Source of the DNA: an uncultured cyanobacterium
Lineage (GTDB): Bacteria > Cyanobacteriota > Cyanobacteriia > Cyanobacteriales > Microcystaceae
Assembly (NCBI GenBank): GCA_903869185.1
Contig: CAIPYC010000089.1
Location: 1-41,057, forward strand
Direction: 5' to 3'
Length of the DNA stretch: 41,057 nucleotides
The notes beneath the pieces were generated by a model. That model had not been told where the DNA came from, searched no databases, and saw only the letters and a program-made list of their open reading frames with translations. Below, one piece after another: positions 20,060 through 29,510 of the stretch. A program made the position numbers and the translations under genes. Each line of letters starts with the position of its first letter. Within the stretch, counting starts at the first letter, position 1.

Positions 20060-21013
20060 CTAGATTGCGTTAGCGCCGGCTACTACCTCAAGGAGTTCTT
20101 GGGTGATTGCTGCCTGACGGGCCTTGTTATAGGAGAGAGTCAAGCTACGCATCAGGTCATTGGCATTTTCACTGGCGTTGCTCATAGCAGTCATTCTAGC
20201 GGCCAGTTCACTAGCGGCAGATTCTTGTAATACTCTGAGCAATTGATTATTCAAATAAAGTGGCAGAAGAGCTTGTAAGATTTCAGTTGGATCTTGTTCA
20301 AAAATCATTTCTTCTGGAAGTTGACTAAAATCATTAGAGACAACCTGGCGTTGTACTGCTAACTTTCCATCGATATCAATCAGACGGAACAGTTCGTCAT
20401 CTTGAGATGAGAGATTTTGAGAATCCAGCGGCAGCAATGTTTGAACAACTGGTCTGGAACTGATCAAAGAGACAAAACGAGTGTAGATGATCTCAACGCG
20501 ATCTACTTCTTCGGCTAGAAACAAGGATAGAAGCTGATCGGCAATCTTACTAGAATCATCAGCTGTAGGAATCTGGTTTAACCCGATATAGCTTTCTATT
20601 ATTGGTAGATTACGCCGTTTAAAATACTGGGTTGATTTCTGTCCCGTGGTGATCAATTTAACATTTAAACCCAGGGAGGAAAGTTCATTAAAACGCGATT
20701 GGGCCCGCTTGATAACGTAGTTGTTGTAACCACCACAGAGTCCACGATCCCCAGAAATCACCAGAATTGCTACGTTCTTGACATTTGAATCTGACACTTT
20801 TTTTAAAAGGGGTAAATCCACATCTTCGAGTTTTAGCCTTTTTTCCAAGCTGTGTAAGACTCTTGTGAGAGCATCAGCAAAAGGACGGCTGGAAGTTACC
20901 TGCTCTTGAGCGCGCCGGACCTTGGCAGCAGCGACTAGACGCATTGCTTCTGTGATTTTGCGTGTATTTTTAACAGATTGAATACGATCTCGAATTGATT
21001 TGAGATTAGCCAT
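20060..21013 (-). CDS. atpG: ATP synthase F1 gamma subunit
   Basis: Central rotor shaft of F1 (named atpC in many cyanobacterial genomes). 317 residues. N-terminal helix [20 protein letters not shown] and C-terminal helix [19 protein letters not shown] form the coiled coil inside the alpha-beta ring. [10 protein letters not shown] is the conserved middle motif. The region about residues 195-235 ([20 protein letters not shown] and around) is the extra segment known in cyanobacterial and chloroplast gamma. It lacks the cysteine pair that makes the chloroplast enzyme thiol-regulated. Last gene of the atp cluster, 70 bp after atpA. Confidence 0.97.
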   Translation of the reverse strand: MANLKSIRDRIQSVKNTRKITEAMRLVAAAKVRRAQEQVTSSRPFADALTRVLHSLEKRLKLEDVDLPLLKKVSDSNVKNVAILVISGDRGLCGGYNNYVIKRAQSRFNELSSLGLNVKLITTGQKSTQYFKRRNLPIIESYIGLNQIPTADDSSKIADQLLSLFLAEEVDRVEIIYTRFVSLISSRPVVQTLLPLDSQNLSSQDDELFRLIDIDGKLAVQRQVVSNDFSQLPEEMIFEQDPTEILQALLPLYLNNQLLRVLQESAASELAARMTAMSNASENANDLMRSLTLSYNKARQAAITQELLEVVAGANAI

Positions 21014-21083
21014 ATTTTTTTATTTTGTCTATAAAAAAGATAACCAGGGAACAGGTTGAATTCTGTCCCCTAGATAGGATGCA

Positions 21084-22595
21084 TTAAGAGTTGAAGGCCT
21101 GTTTATATTCTGCAATTGCCTCTTTGAGAATTTTTTCTGCCTCATCGGAGAGTTTTTTCTCAGAGACCAGAATATCTACAAATTTAGGCTTACTGGTTTT
21201 GAGATAATCACGCAGCCCCTTGACAAAGCTGGTAACTTTAGATGGCAAAATTTCATCCAAATAACCATTGAGTCCTGCATATACTACCGCAACCTGTTCC
21301 CATACCGCCAGAGGTGAGTTTTGTGCCTGCTTAAGGACTTCTCTTAGGCGAACTCCACGGGCTAGCTGTGATTGGGTTGCTGCATCTAAATCAGAAGAGA
21401 ACTGTGCAAAGGCTTCGAGTTCAGCAAACTGAGCCAGTTCCAATTTCAATTTACCAGCTACCTGTTTCATTGCCTTGGTCTGAGCAGCAGATCCTACCCG
21501 AGAAACTGATATCCCTGCGTTGATAGCAGGACGGAAACCAGAGTTAAACAAGTCAGATGAAAGAAAGATCTGACCATCAGTGATGGAAATTACATTGGTT
21601 GGAATATAGGCAGATACGTCGCCAGCCTGTGTCTCAATGATTGGCAAGGCCGTCATGCTGCCGCCACCTAATTCGTCATTAAGTTTAGCCGCACGTTCGA
21701 GAAGACGCGAGTGCAGGTAGAAAACATCTCCAGGATAAGCTTCGCGGCCAGGTGGGCGACGCAGGAGAAGAGAAAGCTGACGATAGGCTTGGGCTTGCTT
21801 GGATAGATCATCATAGATAATTAGGGTTGCCTTGCCTTTGTACATAAAGTACTCGGCCATTGCCGCGCCAGAGTAGGGGGCAATATATTGCAACGTAGCA
21901 GGATCATTAGCATTGGCTGTGACAATAATGGTGTAATCTAATGCGCCTTTTTCCCTTAGAGTTTCTACTACCTGAGCAACAGTAGCAGCTTTTTGTCCAA
22001 CTGCAACATATACACAGATTACATCTTCACTCTTTTGATTGATAATTGTATCAATAGCAATGGAGGTCTTTCCAGTTTGACGATCACCAATGATCAATTC
22101 ACGTTGACCTCTTCCTACAGGAATCATGGCGTCAATAGCTGTAATACCAGTCTGCATTGGCTCGCATACTGATTTACGGGCAACAATTCCAGGTGCAGGA
22201 GATTCAACAAGACGGGTTTGTGTGGTATTGAGATCACCTTTGCCATCGATAGGACGACCTAGAGCATCAACCACTCTGCCCAGAAGAGCCTCACCTACAG
22301 GTACCTGAGCAATTTTGCCGGTAGCCTTAACAGTACTTCCTTCTTGGATATTGAAACCATCACCCATCAAAACAGCACCGACATTGTCTTCCTCTAGATT
22401 GAGGGCAATACCAACAGTACCATCTTCAAATTCTAGTAGCTCTCCAGACATTGCCTGCTGTAAGCCATAAATACGGGCGGTTCCATCGCCTACTTGCAGA
22501 ACCGTACCAACATTGGAGATTTGTACTTCTTGAGTATAAGATTCAATCTGCTGACGAATAATACTGCTAATCTCATCGGGTCTGATACTTACCAT
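21084..22595 (-). CDS. atpA: ATP synthase F1 alpha subunit
   Basis: Non-catalytic nucleotide-binding subunit of F1. 503 residues, the usual length. Walker [16 protein letters not shown] lies near residue 170, and the alpha signature [17 protein letters not shown] is present; the Q of GDRQTGKT marks it as alpha, not beta. It is seventh in the order atpI-a-c-b'-b-delta-alpha-gamma. No atpD/atpC (beta, epsilon) follow, as is normal in cyanobacteria, where that pair sits elsewhere. Confidence 0.98.
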   Translation of the reverse strand: MVSIRPDEISSIIRQQIESYTQEVQISNVGTVLQVGDGTARIYGLQQAMSGELLEFEDGTVGIALNLEEDNVGAVLMGDGFNIQEGSTVKATGKIAQVPVGEALLGRVVDALGRPIDGKGDLNTTQTRLVESPAPGIVARKSVCEPMQTGITAIDAMIPVGRGQRELIIGDRQTGKTSIAIDTIINQKSEDVICVYVAVGQKAATVAQVVETLREKGALDYTIIVTANANDPATLQYIAPYSGAAMAEYFMYKGKATLIIYDDLSKQAQAYRQLSLLLRRPPGREAYPGDVFYLHSRLLERAAKLNDELGGGSMTALPIIETQAGDVSAYIPTNVISITDGQIFLSSDLFNSGFRPAINAGISVSRVGSAAQTKAMKQVAGKLKLELAQFAELEAFAQFSSDLDAATQSQLARGVRLREVLKQAQNSPLAVWEQVAVVYAGLNGYLDEILPSKVTSFVKGLRDYLKTSKPKFVDILVSEKKLSDEAEKILKEAIAEYKQAFNS

Positions 22596-22648
22596 AGTCT
22601 TTTTAGTTTGTTATTTTTCAAAAGTTTAGGATTCGAGAGGTCGGATGA

Positions 22649-23206
22649 TTAACCGAGACTACCTAGGCTAAAGCCTAAACGTCTCAACTGTCCCTTCAAA
22701 CTGGCATCAATCACCTGTGAGCCAACTTTGATTACGACCCCGCCTAAAAGAGCTGGATCAATAATTGTTTTTAACTCTACAGACTTGGCGCCAGAAATCT
22801 GCTTAACTTTTTCAGTGACAGATTGCAACTGCTCTTGAGTTAGCTCTTTTACAGAAGAAACTTCAGCAAGAACAATATTGTTTAATTTCCTCAGCTGGGT
22901 CAAATATTCTTGACATATTTCAGCAAGCATACCAATACGCCTTTTGTCTACTAACAACATCACAAAGTTAGTGAGGTAGACATTTGCATCTTTACCTAAA
23001 ATCTTCTGGAGAACTTTTTTCTTGTTGGTTTCGGCAATAGTTGGATTTTGGATGAAATCCTTGAGCTCTTGAGAATTTTCCAGCAGGTTCAATATTTCTC
23101 TTGCCTGTTGACCCAAGGCGTCTGTCTGCTTATGTTCGATAGCTACAGACATTAATGCCAAAGCGTAGGGCTGTGAAATTTCCGAACCATATAGGGTTGA
23201 TTGCAT
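22649..23206 (-). CDS. atpH: ATP synthase F1 delta subunit
   Basis: Joins F1 to the peripheral stalk (OSCP-type; also named atpD in cyanobacteria). 185 residues, with the N-terminal YALALMSVAIEHKQTDALG helix region and the C-terminal beta part ALLGGVVIKVGSQVIDASLKG followed by QLRRL, which is the family signature. Starts 2 bp after the b-subunit stop codon, so it is translationally coupled. Confidence 0.96.
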   Translation of the reverse strand: MQSTLYGSEISQPYALALMSVAIEHKQTDALGQQAREILNLLENSQELKDFIQNPTIAETNKKKVLQKILGKDANVYLTNFVMLLVDKRRIGMLAEICQEYLTQLRKLNNIVLAEVSSVKELTQEQLQSVTEKVKQISGAKSVELKTIIDPALLGGVVIKVGSQVIDASLKGQLRRLGFSLGSLG

Positions 23207-23208
23207 AA

Positions 23209-23733
23209 CTATCCTCCTAATTGAGCTATGCTTCGCTCAATTAAAACGTCTTGGACAGAGTTATCCAGATTTTTCAGATTTACCTCTGCTTTTTCAATAG
23301 CCAATTTGGCAATTCTCTGGCGCAGTTCTGACAATACTCTTGTCTGTTCATTGCCTAGATCTTTAACCGCATTTTCCTGTAGACGGGTAATATCCAGTTC
23401 AGCCTGATTGGCAATCTCTAGAGCGGCCGATTCAGCCTGAAGCTGGGCAGATTTCATAATTCCCTCGGCTTCACTTTGGGCGGATTTTAACTTTTCTTGT
23501 GCTTGAGAAAGAGCAGAGATAGATTTCTTTTGATTTTCCTCAGCTTCTCTGATGGCTAAGGAAATCTTGTTTTGTCTCTCACTGAGGATGCTCTTGAGGG
23601 TTTTGCTCCCAAAATAAACCAATACCCCAACCAAGATAGCAATATTGATCAAATTAGTGGTCAGGGGATTGAGATCCAGACCAAAACCATGTTTTTCAGA
23701 AGCTAATTCTGCCGCTGCAGCTAAAATATACAT
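23209..23733 (-). CDS. atpF: ATP synthase F0 b subunit
   Basis: Peripheral stalk subunit. About 174 residues: a membrane helix at about residues 25-43 (NLINIAILVGVLVYFGSKTL) and a long charged helix rich in Glu, Lys and Gln. The ATG at 23733 is preferred; a GTG two codons earlier (23739) overlaps the b' stop as GTGA and may serve as the real coupled start. Forms a b-b' heterodimer with the product of the preceding gene. Confidence 0.94.
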   Translation of the reverse strand: MYILAAAAELASEKHGFGLDLNPLTTNLINIAILVGVLVYFGSKTLKSILSERQNKISLAIREAEENQKKSISALSQAQEKLKSAQSEAEGIMKSAQLQAESAALEIANQAELDITRLQENAVKDLGNEQTRVLSELRQRIAKLAIEKAEVNLKNLDNSVQDVLIERSIAQLGG

Positions 23734-23735
23734 TT

Positions 23736-24167
23736 TCACTTAACCAGCTCTGGACCTAATATTTTTGTTAGTACTCTTTGACTTAGAGTTTCGACCTGCT
23801 TCTCTAGTTCACTCAAAGCCTGTTGTCTTTGACTTTCAATTTCCCGATAAGCATCTTCTTTTTTAGCCTGGGCTTCTTTGACTGCCTGAGCTATCTTGCT
23901 ATCAGATATTTTCTTTGCTTCGGATTGAGCTTGGGCAATAATAGCCTGGTATTGCTTGCGTGAATTGCCTAACTGCGTCTCATATTCTTTGGCTATGCTC
24001 TCTGCCTTGGCTAATCTTTCTCGAGCCTCGGTCTCATTAGTGCTTATATAATTCTCCCTATCATCGATTGCTCGATTGAGAGGCTTGAAAAACAGAGCAT
24101 TGAGAAGGGCCATCAGTATGAGAAACTGCACGGCCATTATTGGTAAAGTGGCATCAAAATCAAACAT
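23736..24167 (-). CDS. atpF2: ATP synthase F0 b' subunit
   Basis: Second peripheral-stalk subunit, present only in photosynthetic organisms (named atpG in Synechocystis). Begins MFDFDATLPIMAVQFLILMA, the normal family N-terminus, giving 143 residues. An in-frame TTG at 24188 would add seven residues but has no ribosome-binding support, so I use the ATG at 24167. One membrane helix (about 8-27) is followed by a long Ala/Gln/Glu/Lys coiled-coil helix. The stop overlaps the next gene by a few bases. Confidence 0.95.
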   Translation of the reverse strand: MFDFDATLPIMAVQFLILMALLNALFFKPLNRAIDDRENYISTNETEARERLAKAESIAKEYETQLGNSRKQYQAIIAQAQSEAKKISDSKIAQAVKEAQAKKEDAYREIESQRQQALSELEKQVETLSQRVLTKILGPELVK

Positions 24168-24277
24168 TTTATTTGCAGATTCTAGCAATAATTTTTTTCT
24201 TTAGATTTAGGTTAGGCAGCTCCCCTCTCTTTGAAGATAGAGAGCTGATTTCACCACAAAAAAGTTCAAATAAACTA

Positions 24278-24544
<267 letters not shown>

Positions 24545-24558
24545 TTAATTTACTATCT

Positions 24559-24642
24559 CCCCAAGCTCTCTAAACTATTCTCTCTATTCCTAAGATCTAG
24601 GAATATTTCCTGATTCAATCTAAAAAGATTCTGTTCTTGGGG
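24559..24642 (-). promoter_or_regulatory. Multi-branch RNA structure between ATP synthase a and c genes
   Basis: A closing stem ccccaag (24559-24565) / cttgggg (24636-24642) encloses two perfect hairpins: tattccta-agatc-taggaata (24585-24605) and aatct-aaaa-agatt (24617-24630). No U-tract follows on the minus strand. Inference: an RNA processing or protection element that could raise c-subunit mRNA over the a-subunit message. Confidence 0.55.
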
Positions 24643-24713
24643 TTACATACAGTCTCTTCCTAGTCCACAGGCGTAACTTTCGACCGAGTAAGCCGTAAAA
24701 GAAACACTAACAA

Positions 24714-25463
24714 TTAGTGGTGCTCTTCATCATGTCCTTCAATTGCTTCATGAATATAGGCCCCTGCCAATGTCGCAAAGACCAGAGCTTGAATCGCACT
24801 TGTAAAAAGACCAAGGGCCATCAAGGGAAGTGGAACCAGAAGAGGCACCAGAAAAACTAGAACGCCAACTACCAACTCATCAGCCAATATGTTTCCAAAT
24901 AGTCGGAAACTCAGTGAGAGAGGTTTGGTGAAATCCTCGAGAATTTTAATTGGAAGCAAAAAAGGTATTGGCTCTACGTAGTGGGCAAAATATTTAAGTC
25001 CTTTTTTACTGATTCCTGCATAGAAATAAGCTAAGGACGTCAGCAAAGCCAAAGCTACAGTAGTATTGATGTCGTTGGTGGGGGCAGCCAATTCTCCTTC
25101 AGGAATTTGAAGGACTTTCCAGGGGATCAAGGCTCCTGACCAGTTGGAGACAAAAATAAAGAGAAACAGAGTACCTATAAAGGGCAACCACTGTCTATAG
25201 TCTTTTTCTCCCAGTTGGTTTCTGGCTAGATCGCGTAGAAAATCAAGAGCATATTCCATGAAGTTCTGAATTCCGCTGGGTACCCTTTGGATATTTCGGG
25301 TTGCAGCTATAGATACAATCAACAAAAGACCAATAACAAACCAAGAACCCACCAATACCTGACCATGTAGCCTAAGTTTACCAATCTCCCAGTACCAATG
25401 TTTGCCCACTTCAAGGGCCGCAATCATTGGAAAAGAGTTTAAGATTGTCAAGTTATCTAACAT
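24714..25463 (-). CDS. atpB: ATP synthase F0 a subunit
   Basis: Stationary proton-channel subunit beside the c-ring (atpI in Synechocystis naming). 249 residues with about five membrane helices. The key helix contains [20 protein letters not shown], whose Arg faces Glu61 of subunit c; the C-terminal helix [20 protein letters not shown] is also diagnostic. It ends in an acidic/His tail (GHDEEHH). It follows atpI by 67 bp. Confidence 0.97.
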   Translation of the reverse strand: MLDNLTILNSFPMIAALEVGKHWYWEIGKLRLHGQVLVGSWFVIGLLLIVSIAATRNIQRVPSGIQNFMEYALDFLRDLARNQLGEKDYRQWLPFIGTLFLFIFVSNWSGALIPWKVLQIPEGELAAPTNDINTTVALALLTSLAYFYAGISKKGLKYFAHYVEPIPFLLPIKILEDFTKPLSLSFRLFGNILADELVVGVLVFLVPLLVPLPLMALGLFTSAIQALVFATLAGAYIHEAIEGHDEEHH

Positions 25464-25530
25464 TATCTACCCATTTTTTATAATATTGAGCAAAATAATT
25501 TCCTTACTATTTAGTACATAAATGATCTTG

Positions 25531-25944
25531 TCAGATTCTGCTTTTGGGCATCAAGCTCTGTATCATATAGATCATAATTGCCACTTTATAAGTTAGAAAT
25601 CCAAGAAACACAGGAACAACGTGCAAATGTTGCCAACGGCAAGCGACTATAATCAGCCCAGAAAAAATCATCAATCCTTTCGATCCGACCCTACCTTTAC
25701 TGACTCCAATTTTCTCTACATCTTTAAAAAGTATTCTTAAATACAATACACCGACAGAAGCGCCTAAAAGATAATTAAAAGCAACGTCAATAGAGTAGAA
25801 AAACCAAACCAGCGGAAATACTATAGGTATTAGTAGCAAACTATACTGCAAAAGCAATTGCTGCAGTCTATAGTAATCTTCCATGGAACTAGGAGATTTC
25901 GAGTCAGAATTTGGCTGCCCAGAGAGATTAAAGATTGAAGTCAC
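25531..25944 (-). CDS. atpI: ATP synthase subunit I (Atp1)
   Basis: Small membrane protein encoded first in cyanobacterial atp operons and thought to help c-ring assembly (atp1 in Synechocystis). 137 residues with four hydrophobic stretches, starting around LLLIPIVFPLVWFFYSIDVA and ending before LMPKSRI. The reading frame opens with a GTG at 25944 without a clear Shine-Dalgarno sequence. An ATG at 25884 (MEDYYRLQQLLLQY) is an alternative giving 117 residues. Identification rests on position and the EDYYRLQQ-plus-four-helix layout. Confidence 0.88.
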   Translation of the reverse strand: MTSIFNLSGQPNSDSKSPSSMEDYYRLQQLLLQYSLLLIPIVFPLVWFFYSIDVAFNYLLGASVGVLYLRILFKDVEKIGVSKGRVGSKGLMIFSGLIIVACRWQHLHVVPVFLGFLTYKVAIMIYMIQSLMPKSRI

Positions 25945-26046
25945 AATCGATATTTTAGAGGCTAATCATCAATCACAGTCCGGGTTGAAAGATCAACTCA
26001 GATCCACAAATCATAATAGCATGCGACCATAACAATAATTAATTTT

Positions 26047-26307
26047 TTATTGATCTTGATCGGTTTTTTTCTTAATTACCGGTGGTTTTATTGTCATGCC
26101 GATGGTGTTGCTGGGGGTAGTTCTTGTTCTTGGTGGCATTCTTTCTAAAATTACCTTATTAAAGCAATCTGGTTCTTCTGTAGCTATATGATAGTCAACA
26201 GGAAGCCGCTCTGCTGCTGAGAGGAGATCAATTCCTCTTTTTAGGCTTTTCGGAGATTCATAGAAACCTATTACGCGGTTTTTTTCATTGTCTACTAGGT
26301 AAAGCAT
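26047..26307 (-). CDS. Unknown 86-residue protein between rbcS and atpI
   Basis: Not recognised. The N-terminal 60 residues look like a small folded domain (MLYLVDNEKNRVIGFYESPK at the start, then RGIDLLSAAERLPVDYHIAT); the C-terminal 25 residues are Pro/Thr/Lys-rich and probably disordered (ending KKKTDQDQ). No signal peptide, membrane segment or catalytic motif. It lies behind the rbcS terminator and 102 bp ahead of atpI, on the same strand, so it may head the atp transcript. No clear Shine-Dalgarno sequence before the ATG. It is probably real, because nothing else explains the 320 bp between rbcS and atpI. Confidence 0.6.
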   Translation of the reverse strand: MLYLVDNEKNRVIGFYESPKSLKRGIDLLSAAERLPVDYHIATEEPDCFNKVILERMPPRTRTTPSNTIGMTIKPPVIKKKTDQDQ

Positions 26308-26325
26308 ACTGTTATAAATTTCATT

Positions 26326-26361
26326 AAAAAACTTCCCTAAATATATATTAGAGAAGTTTTT
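26326..26361 (-). terminator. Intrinsic terminator after rbcS
   Basis: Minus-strand stem AAAAACTTCTCT / AGGGAAGTTTTTT with an AT loop of about 11 and a T-run; the A-tract on the other arm makes it potentially bidirectional. It ends the rbcL-rbcX-rbcS transcript. Confidence 0.78.
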
Positions 26362-26378
26362 AGTAAAATTGGGAAATT

Positions 26379-26723
26379 TTAGTAGCGGCTATTGGTGTTG
26401 CTACCCGGTTTGTGAACAATGAAGCTCATAGTTTGACATTGTTTGATATTGTCAAAACCAATAACACGAATATAGCAATTAGGATATTCTGAACGGCACT
26501 CTCTAACTTCAGTCAACACTTCTTGGGGAGAGTTGGCTTTAAAAAGAGGTAATTTCCACAATGTCCAATAATGGTCGTCAGGTTTTGGATTTTCTTCAAA
26601 TTCAACAGCAGGGATATAGCCTTGTTCAAAGAGATACTGAATCTGTTTAACGATCTGTTGATCGGTCAGGGGAGGTAGGTAGGAAAGGGTTTCGTAACGG
26701 CGCTCTTTAGGTAAAGTTTTCAT
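26379..26723 (-). CDS. rbcS: RuBisCO small subunit (form IB)
   Basis: Small subunit of the L8S8 carboxylase. 114 residues, normal for cyanobacteria. Starts [20 protein letters not shown] and contains the conserved region [14 protein letters not shown] and [20 protein letters not shown]. Third gene in rbcL-rbcX-rbcS, 24 bp after rbcX, and followed by a terminator. Related in fold to the small-subunit-like repeats of CcmM encoded in the same block. Confidence 0.97.
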   Translation of the reverse strand: MKTLPKERRYETLSYLPPLTDQQIVKQIQYLFEQGYIPAVEFEENPKPDDHYWTLWKLPLFKANSPQEVLTEVRECRSEYPNCYIRVIGFDNIKQCQTMSFIVHKPGSNTNSRY

Positions 26724-26747
26724 GCTTAGTGTTTCCTCGATTTGATG

Positions 26748-27113
26748 TTATTGTTCCTGTGAATCGTTTGTTTGAGTGGATGAAGTAAGGCGCTCCAAAA
26801 GTCGACGACGATGATCGATGTTGGCTTGAACTATACTTGTCTTGACCATTTCGGGCATAAGATCAAGTACACTCTCAGCTAAATCTTGTCGTACTGTCAA
26901 AACTCTCAATACCAACTCCTTGTTCTCATCCATCAGTCCATCCAGGTAGGCTTCGCCATCTTGAATACTGTGACTAGATGTATAGTTAACCAGCCATAGT
27001 GCCTGAGGTGGATTGGTTTCCGTTAATTGCTCAACGATCAGCCTGACAGCCATATAGGTTAGATAACTACGCAGAACTTGTGCGGTATCTTCAGCAACTT
27101 TTTTTGGATACAT
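26748..27113 (-). CDS. rbcX: RuBisCO assembly chaperone RbcX
   Basis: Homodimeric chaperone that clamps the C-terminal tail of RbcL during L8 assembly. 121 residues, helical. Recognised by KKVAEDTAQVLRSYLTYMAV, QLTETNPPQALWL and DGEAYLDGLMDENKELVLRV. It sits between rbcL and rbcS as in many beta-cyanobacteria. Spacing to rbcL is 73 bp, containing a strong hairpin. Confidence 0.95.
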   Translation of the reverse strand: MYPKKVAEDTAQVLRSYLTYMAVRLIVEQLTETNPPQALWLVNYTSSHSIQDGEAYLDGLMDENKELVLRVLTVRQDLAESVLDLMPEMVKTSIVQANIDHRRRLLERLTSSTQTNDSQEQ

Positions 27114-27148
27114 TAAGCTTACTTATCCACATTCTCTACTCAGGTATC

Positions 27149-27179
27149 ATTTGTCAGGGACAAGAGCCCACTGACAAAT
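27149..27179 (-). promoter_or_regulatory. Hairpin directly after rbcL
   Basis: Perfect 9-bp inverted repeat: atttgtcag (27149-27157) and ctgacaaat (27171-27179), with a 13-base loop. On the minus strand it starts 7 bases after the rbcL stop codon. No T-run follows, so partial attenuation or 3'-end protection of rbcL mRNA is more likely than full termination. Confidence 0.65.
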
Positions 27180-27186
27180 TTCCGAC

Positions 27187-28602
27187 TTAGAGAGTATCCA
27201 TAGCTTCAAACTCGAACTTGATTTCTTTCCAAAGTTCAAGGGCTGCAGCCAACTCAGGAGACCAACGACCAGCTTCACGCAGAATGTCGTTACCTTCACG
27301 AGCCAAGGAACGTCCTTCGTTGCGAGCTTGAAGACAGGCTTCAAGAGCGACTCGGTTCGCAGTTGCTCCAGGAGCATTACCCCATGGGTGTCCTAGAGTA
27401 CCACCACCAAACTGCAGACAGGAATCATCCCCGAAGATTTCTACCAATGCTGGCATATGCCATACATGGATACCGCCAGAAGCCACTGGCATTGTACCAG
27501 GTAATGATGCATAATCCTGAGTGAAGAAAATACCGCGTGAACGATCTTCTTCTACATAGTCTTCACGCATCAGGTCAACAAATCCCATAGTGATTCCGCG
27601 TTCACCTTCGAGTTTACCTACAACCGTACCGGAGTGAAGGTGGTCACCACCGGACATACGTAGACATTTAGCCAAAACACGGAAATGAATACCATGATTT
27701 TTTTGACGATCGATTACTGCGTGCATAGCACGGTGGATGTGAAGAAGCAGTCCGTTCTCACGGCAATACTTGGCCAAACTGGTATTGGCAGTGAAGCCAC
27801 CAGTTATAAAGTCATGCATGATGATGGGAGTCTTGATCTCCTTAGCATACTGGGCTCTTATCATCATCTCTTCACATGTACCAGCAGTTACATTGAGGTA
27901 ATGTCCTTTAACTTCGTTGGTTTCTGCCTGCGCTTTCTCAATTGCTTCTTGAACAAAGAGAAAACGGTCACGCCAACGCATGAATGGCTGTGAGTTGATA
28001 TTTTCGTCGTCTTTGGTGAAGTCTAGACCACCACGAAGACATTCATATACTGCACGTCCATAGTTTTTTGCAGAAAGACCTAATTTGGGCTTAATGGTGC
28101 AACCTAGCAGAGGACGACCATACTTGTTAAGTTTGTCACGCTCTACTGTAATACCATGAGGAGGTCCTTGGAAGGTTTTCATGTAGGCTACGGGTATGCG
28201 CAGATCCTCTAGGCGAAGTGCTCTGAGGGCTTTAAAACCAAAGACGTTACCAACCAAGGAAGTCAACAGGTTGGTTACTGAACCTTCTTCAAAAAGATCC
28301 AGAGGATAAGCTATAAAGCAAAAGAACTGATTATCTTCTCCAGGTATGGACTCGATATCATAACAGCGACCTTTATAACGATCGAGATCGGTTAGAAGAT
28401 CTGTCCAAACCGTAGTCCAGGTACCAGTTGAGGATTCGGCAGCTACAGCGGCAGCGGCCTCTTCAGGCGGTACACCGGGCTGGGCAGTAACACGAAAACA
28501 AGCTAGTATATCAGTATCTTTTGGGGTATAATCCGGGGTATAGTAAGTTAAGCGGTAATCCTGAACACCAGCCTTGAAGCCGGCAGATTGGGTTTGTACC
28601 AT
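27187..28602 (-). CDS. rbcL: RuBisCO large subunit (form IB)
   Basis: Catalytic subunit of ribulose-1,5-bisphosphate carboxylase/oxygenase, housed in carboxysomes. 471 residues. Key regions: [20 protein letters not shown] (catalytic Lys), [20 protein letters not shown] (carbamylated Lys and the Mg ligands Asp and Glu), [19 protein letters not shown] (catalytic loop 6), and [14 protein letters not shown]. The N-terminus ([20 protein letters not shown]) and overall length mark cyanobacterial form IB, matching the beta-carboxysome genes upstream. A GGAGG element lies about 11 bases before the ATG. Followed at once by a hairpin and then rbcX. Confidence 0.98.
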   Translation of the reverse strand: MVQTQSAGFKAGVQDYRLTYYTPDYTPKDTDILACFRVTAQPGVPPEEAAAAVAAESSTGTWTTVWTDLLTDLDRYKGRCYDIESIPGEDNQFFCFIAYPLDLFEEGSVTNLLTSLVGNVFGFKALRALRLEDLRIPVAYMKTFQGPPHGITVERDKLNKYGRPLLGCTIKPKLGLSAKNYGRAVYECLRGGLDFTKDDENINSQPFMRWRDRFLFVQEAIEKAQAETNEVKGHYLNVTAGTCEEMMIRAQYAKEIKTPIIMHDFITGGFTANTSLAKYCRENGLLLHIHRAMHAVIDRQKNHGIHFRVLAKCLRMSGGDHLHSGTVVGKLEGERGITMGFVDLMREDYVEEDRSRGIFFTQDYASLPGTMPVASGGIHVWHMPALVEIFGDDSCLQFGGGTLGHPWGNAPGATANRVALEACLQARNEGRSLAREGNDILREAGRWSPELAAALELWKEIKFEFEAMDTL

Positions 28603-28964
28603 TGGTCAAGTCCTCCATATATTTAAGTAAACTTTTACGAGTTAGAGGTTATATTTCCCTTTCACTCTGACGTCTATTTGAAGCAATTCTTTTTTTAACT
28701 ACCTGTGACCTCATGGGACAATCTTAACATGGCTAGGTCTTTTTTTTTTGCTTTTTTGTGTTAGATTTAAATCTTTTTCATTGTATTTTCTAGTTACCCT
28801 TATTAATTTTTCTAATCATTGCCAGAGCTGAGTTTGGCTCAATTAAAAAATATTAATTGAACTTCATGAAAAGCAACAATTTATTTTTTTGCAACAACAA
28901 ACTATATTGCTTTTTAATTAGCAATCAAAAATGAAAAAAAGCAAATTTGTCAGGATCTTTGAGC
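28603..28964 (-). other. Promoter and leader region of rbcL
   Basis: 362 bp between ccmN and rbcL without any gene. Very AT-rich, with T and A tracts. A weak hairpin (ATTGCT / AGCAAT, minus strand) follows ccmN without a clear U-tract, so read-through from ccmN is possible. Holds a sequence matching the RbcR operator. The last 20 bases before rbcL carry a GGAGG ribosome-binding site. Confidence 0.6.
28802..28816 (-). promoter_or_regulatory. Candidate RbcR binding site upstream of rbcL
   Basis: Minus-strand ATTAG-AAAAA-TTAAT fits, in every position, the pattern ATTA(G/A)-N5-(C/T)TAAT that I recall for the LysR-type regulator RbcR of cyanobacteria. It lies about 200 bp upstream of the rbcL start. 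RbcR activates rbcLXS and other carbon genes. In AT-rich DNA such a match can arise by chance, hence the moderate confidence. Confidence 0.5.
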
Positions 28965-29489
28965 TTAAGGAGAGGGTTGCCTTCCCGGAAAAAGAGTCAG
29001 CAGTAATTGATTGATGTATATTTGTCCGACGACGGAGGATGTACCTTGCTCCTCTAAGACTTCTGTATTGACAGTGATAGGCTCAGTAACTTCCTGGGTC
29101 CATGTTTCGGGCTCTTTTTCCTGAACTGGCTCCACCAAATTCACTTCGCCTATAAGAGATCCTGCCAATATAACCGTTGATGACTCTATGGAACTGTTGA
29201 AAATCGTTGTGGATGATCCGATACAGGCATTAGCACCAATGGTACCTTTGCCAACAAGGAGGACGTTTGCTCCCAATATGGAGCCCTCGCCAATTTCTAT
29301 GATTCCACCACAAGCATTGACTATAGTTCCCATCCCTATACAGACCGCCGACTTGATGATGATTTGACTGCCAGGTGCAGCGCGCAAGATCACGCCTGAT
29401 GCTACTGCCGCCCCTTCTTCGATCATTACATCGCCAGAAATATATACATCTGAATGTGTTGTTGGTCTGATAGAGATTGATCCAGTCAT
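28965..29489 (-). CDS. ccmN: Carboxysome assembly protein CcmN
   Basis: Adaptor that links the CcmM/RuBisCO core to the CcmK shell. 174 residues. Residues 15-115 are hexapeptide repeats forming a left-handed beta helix. A flexible acidic linker (about 118-150) follows. The C-terminal encapsulation peptide is GQIYINQLLLTLFPGRQ (155-171), the helix that binds the shell. No cysteine or metal site suggests enzyme activity. Placed 21 bp after ccmM. Confidence 0.94.
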   Translation of the reverse strand: MTGSISIRPTTHSDVYISGDVMIEEGAAVASGVILRAAPGSQIIIKSAVCIGMGTIVNACGGIIEIGEGSILGANVLLVGKGTIGANACIGSSTTIFNSSIESSTVILAGSLIGEVNLVEPVQEKEPETWTQEVTEPITVNTEVLEEQGTSSVVGQIYINQLLLTLFPGRQPSP

Positions 29490-29510
29490 ATTTCCAAGTC
29501 CTTAAGACTA

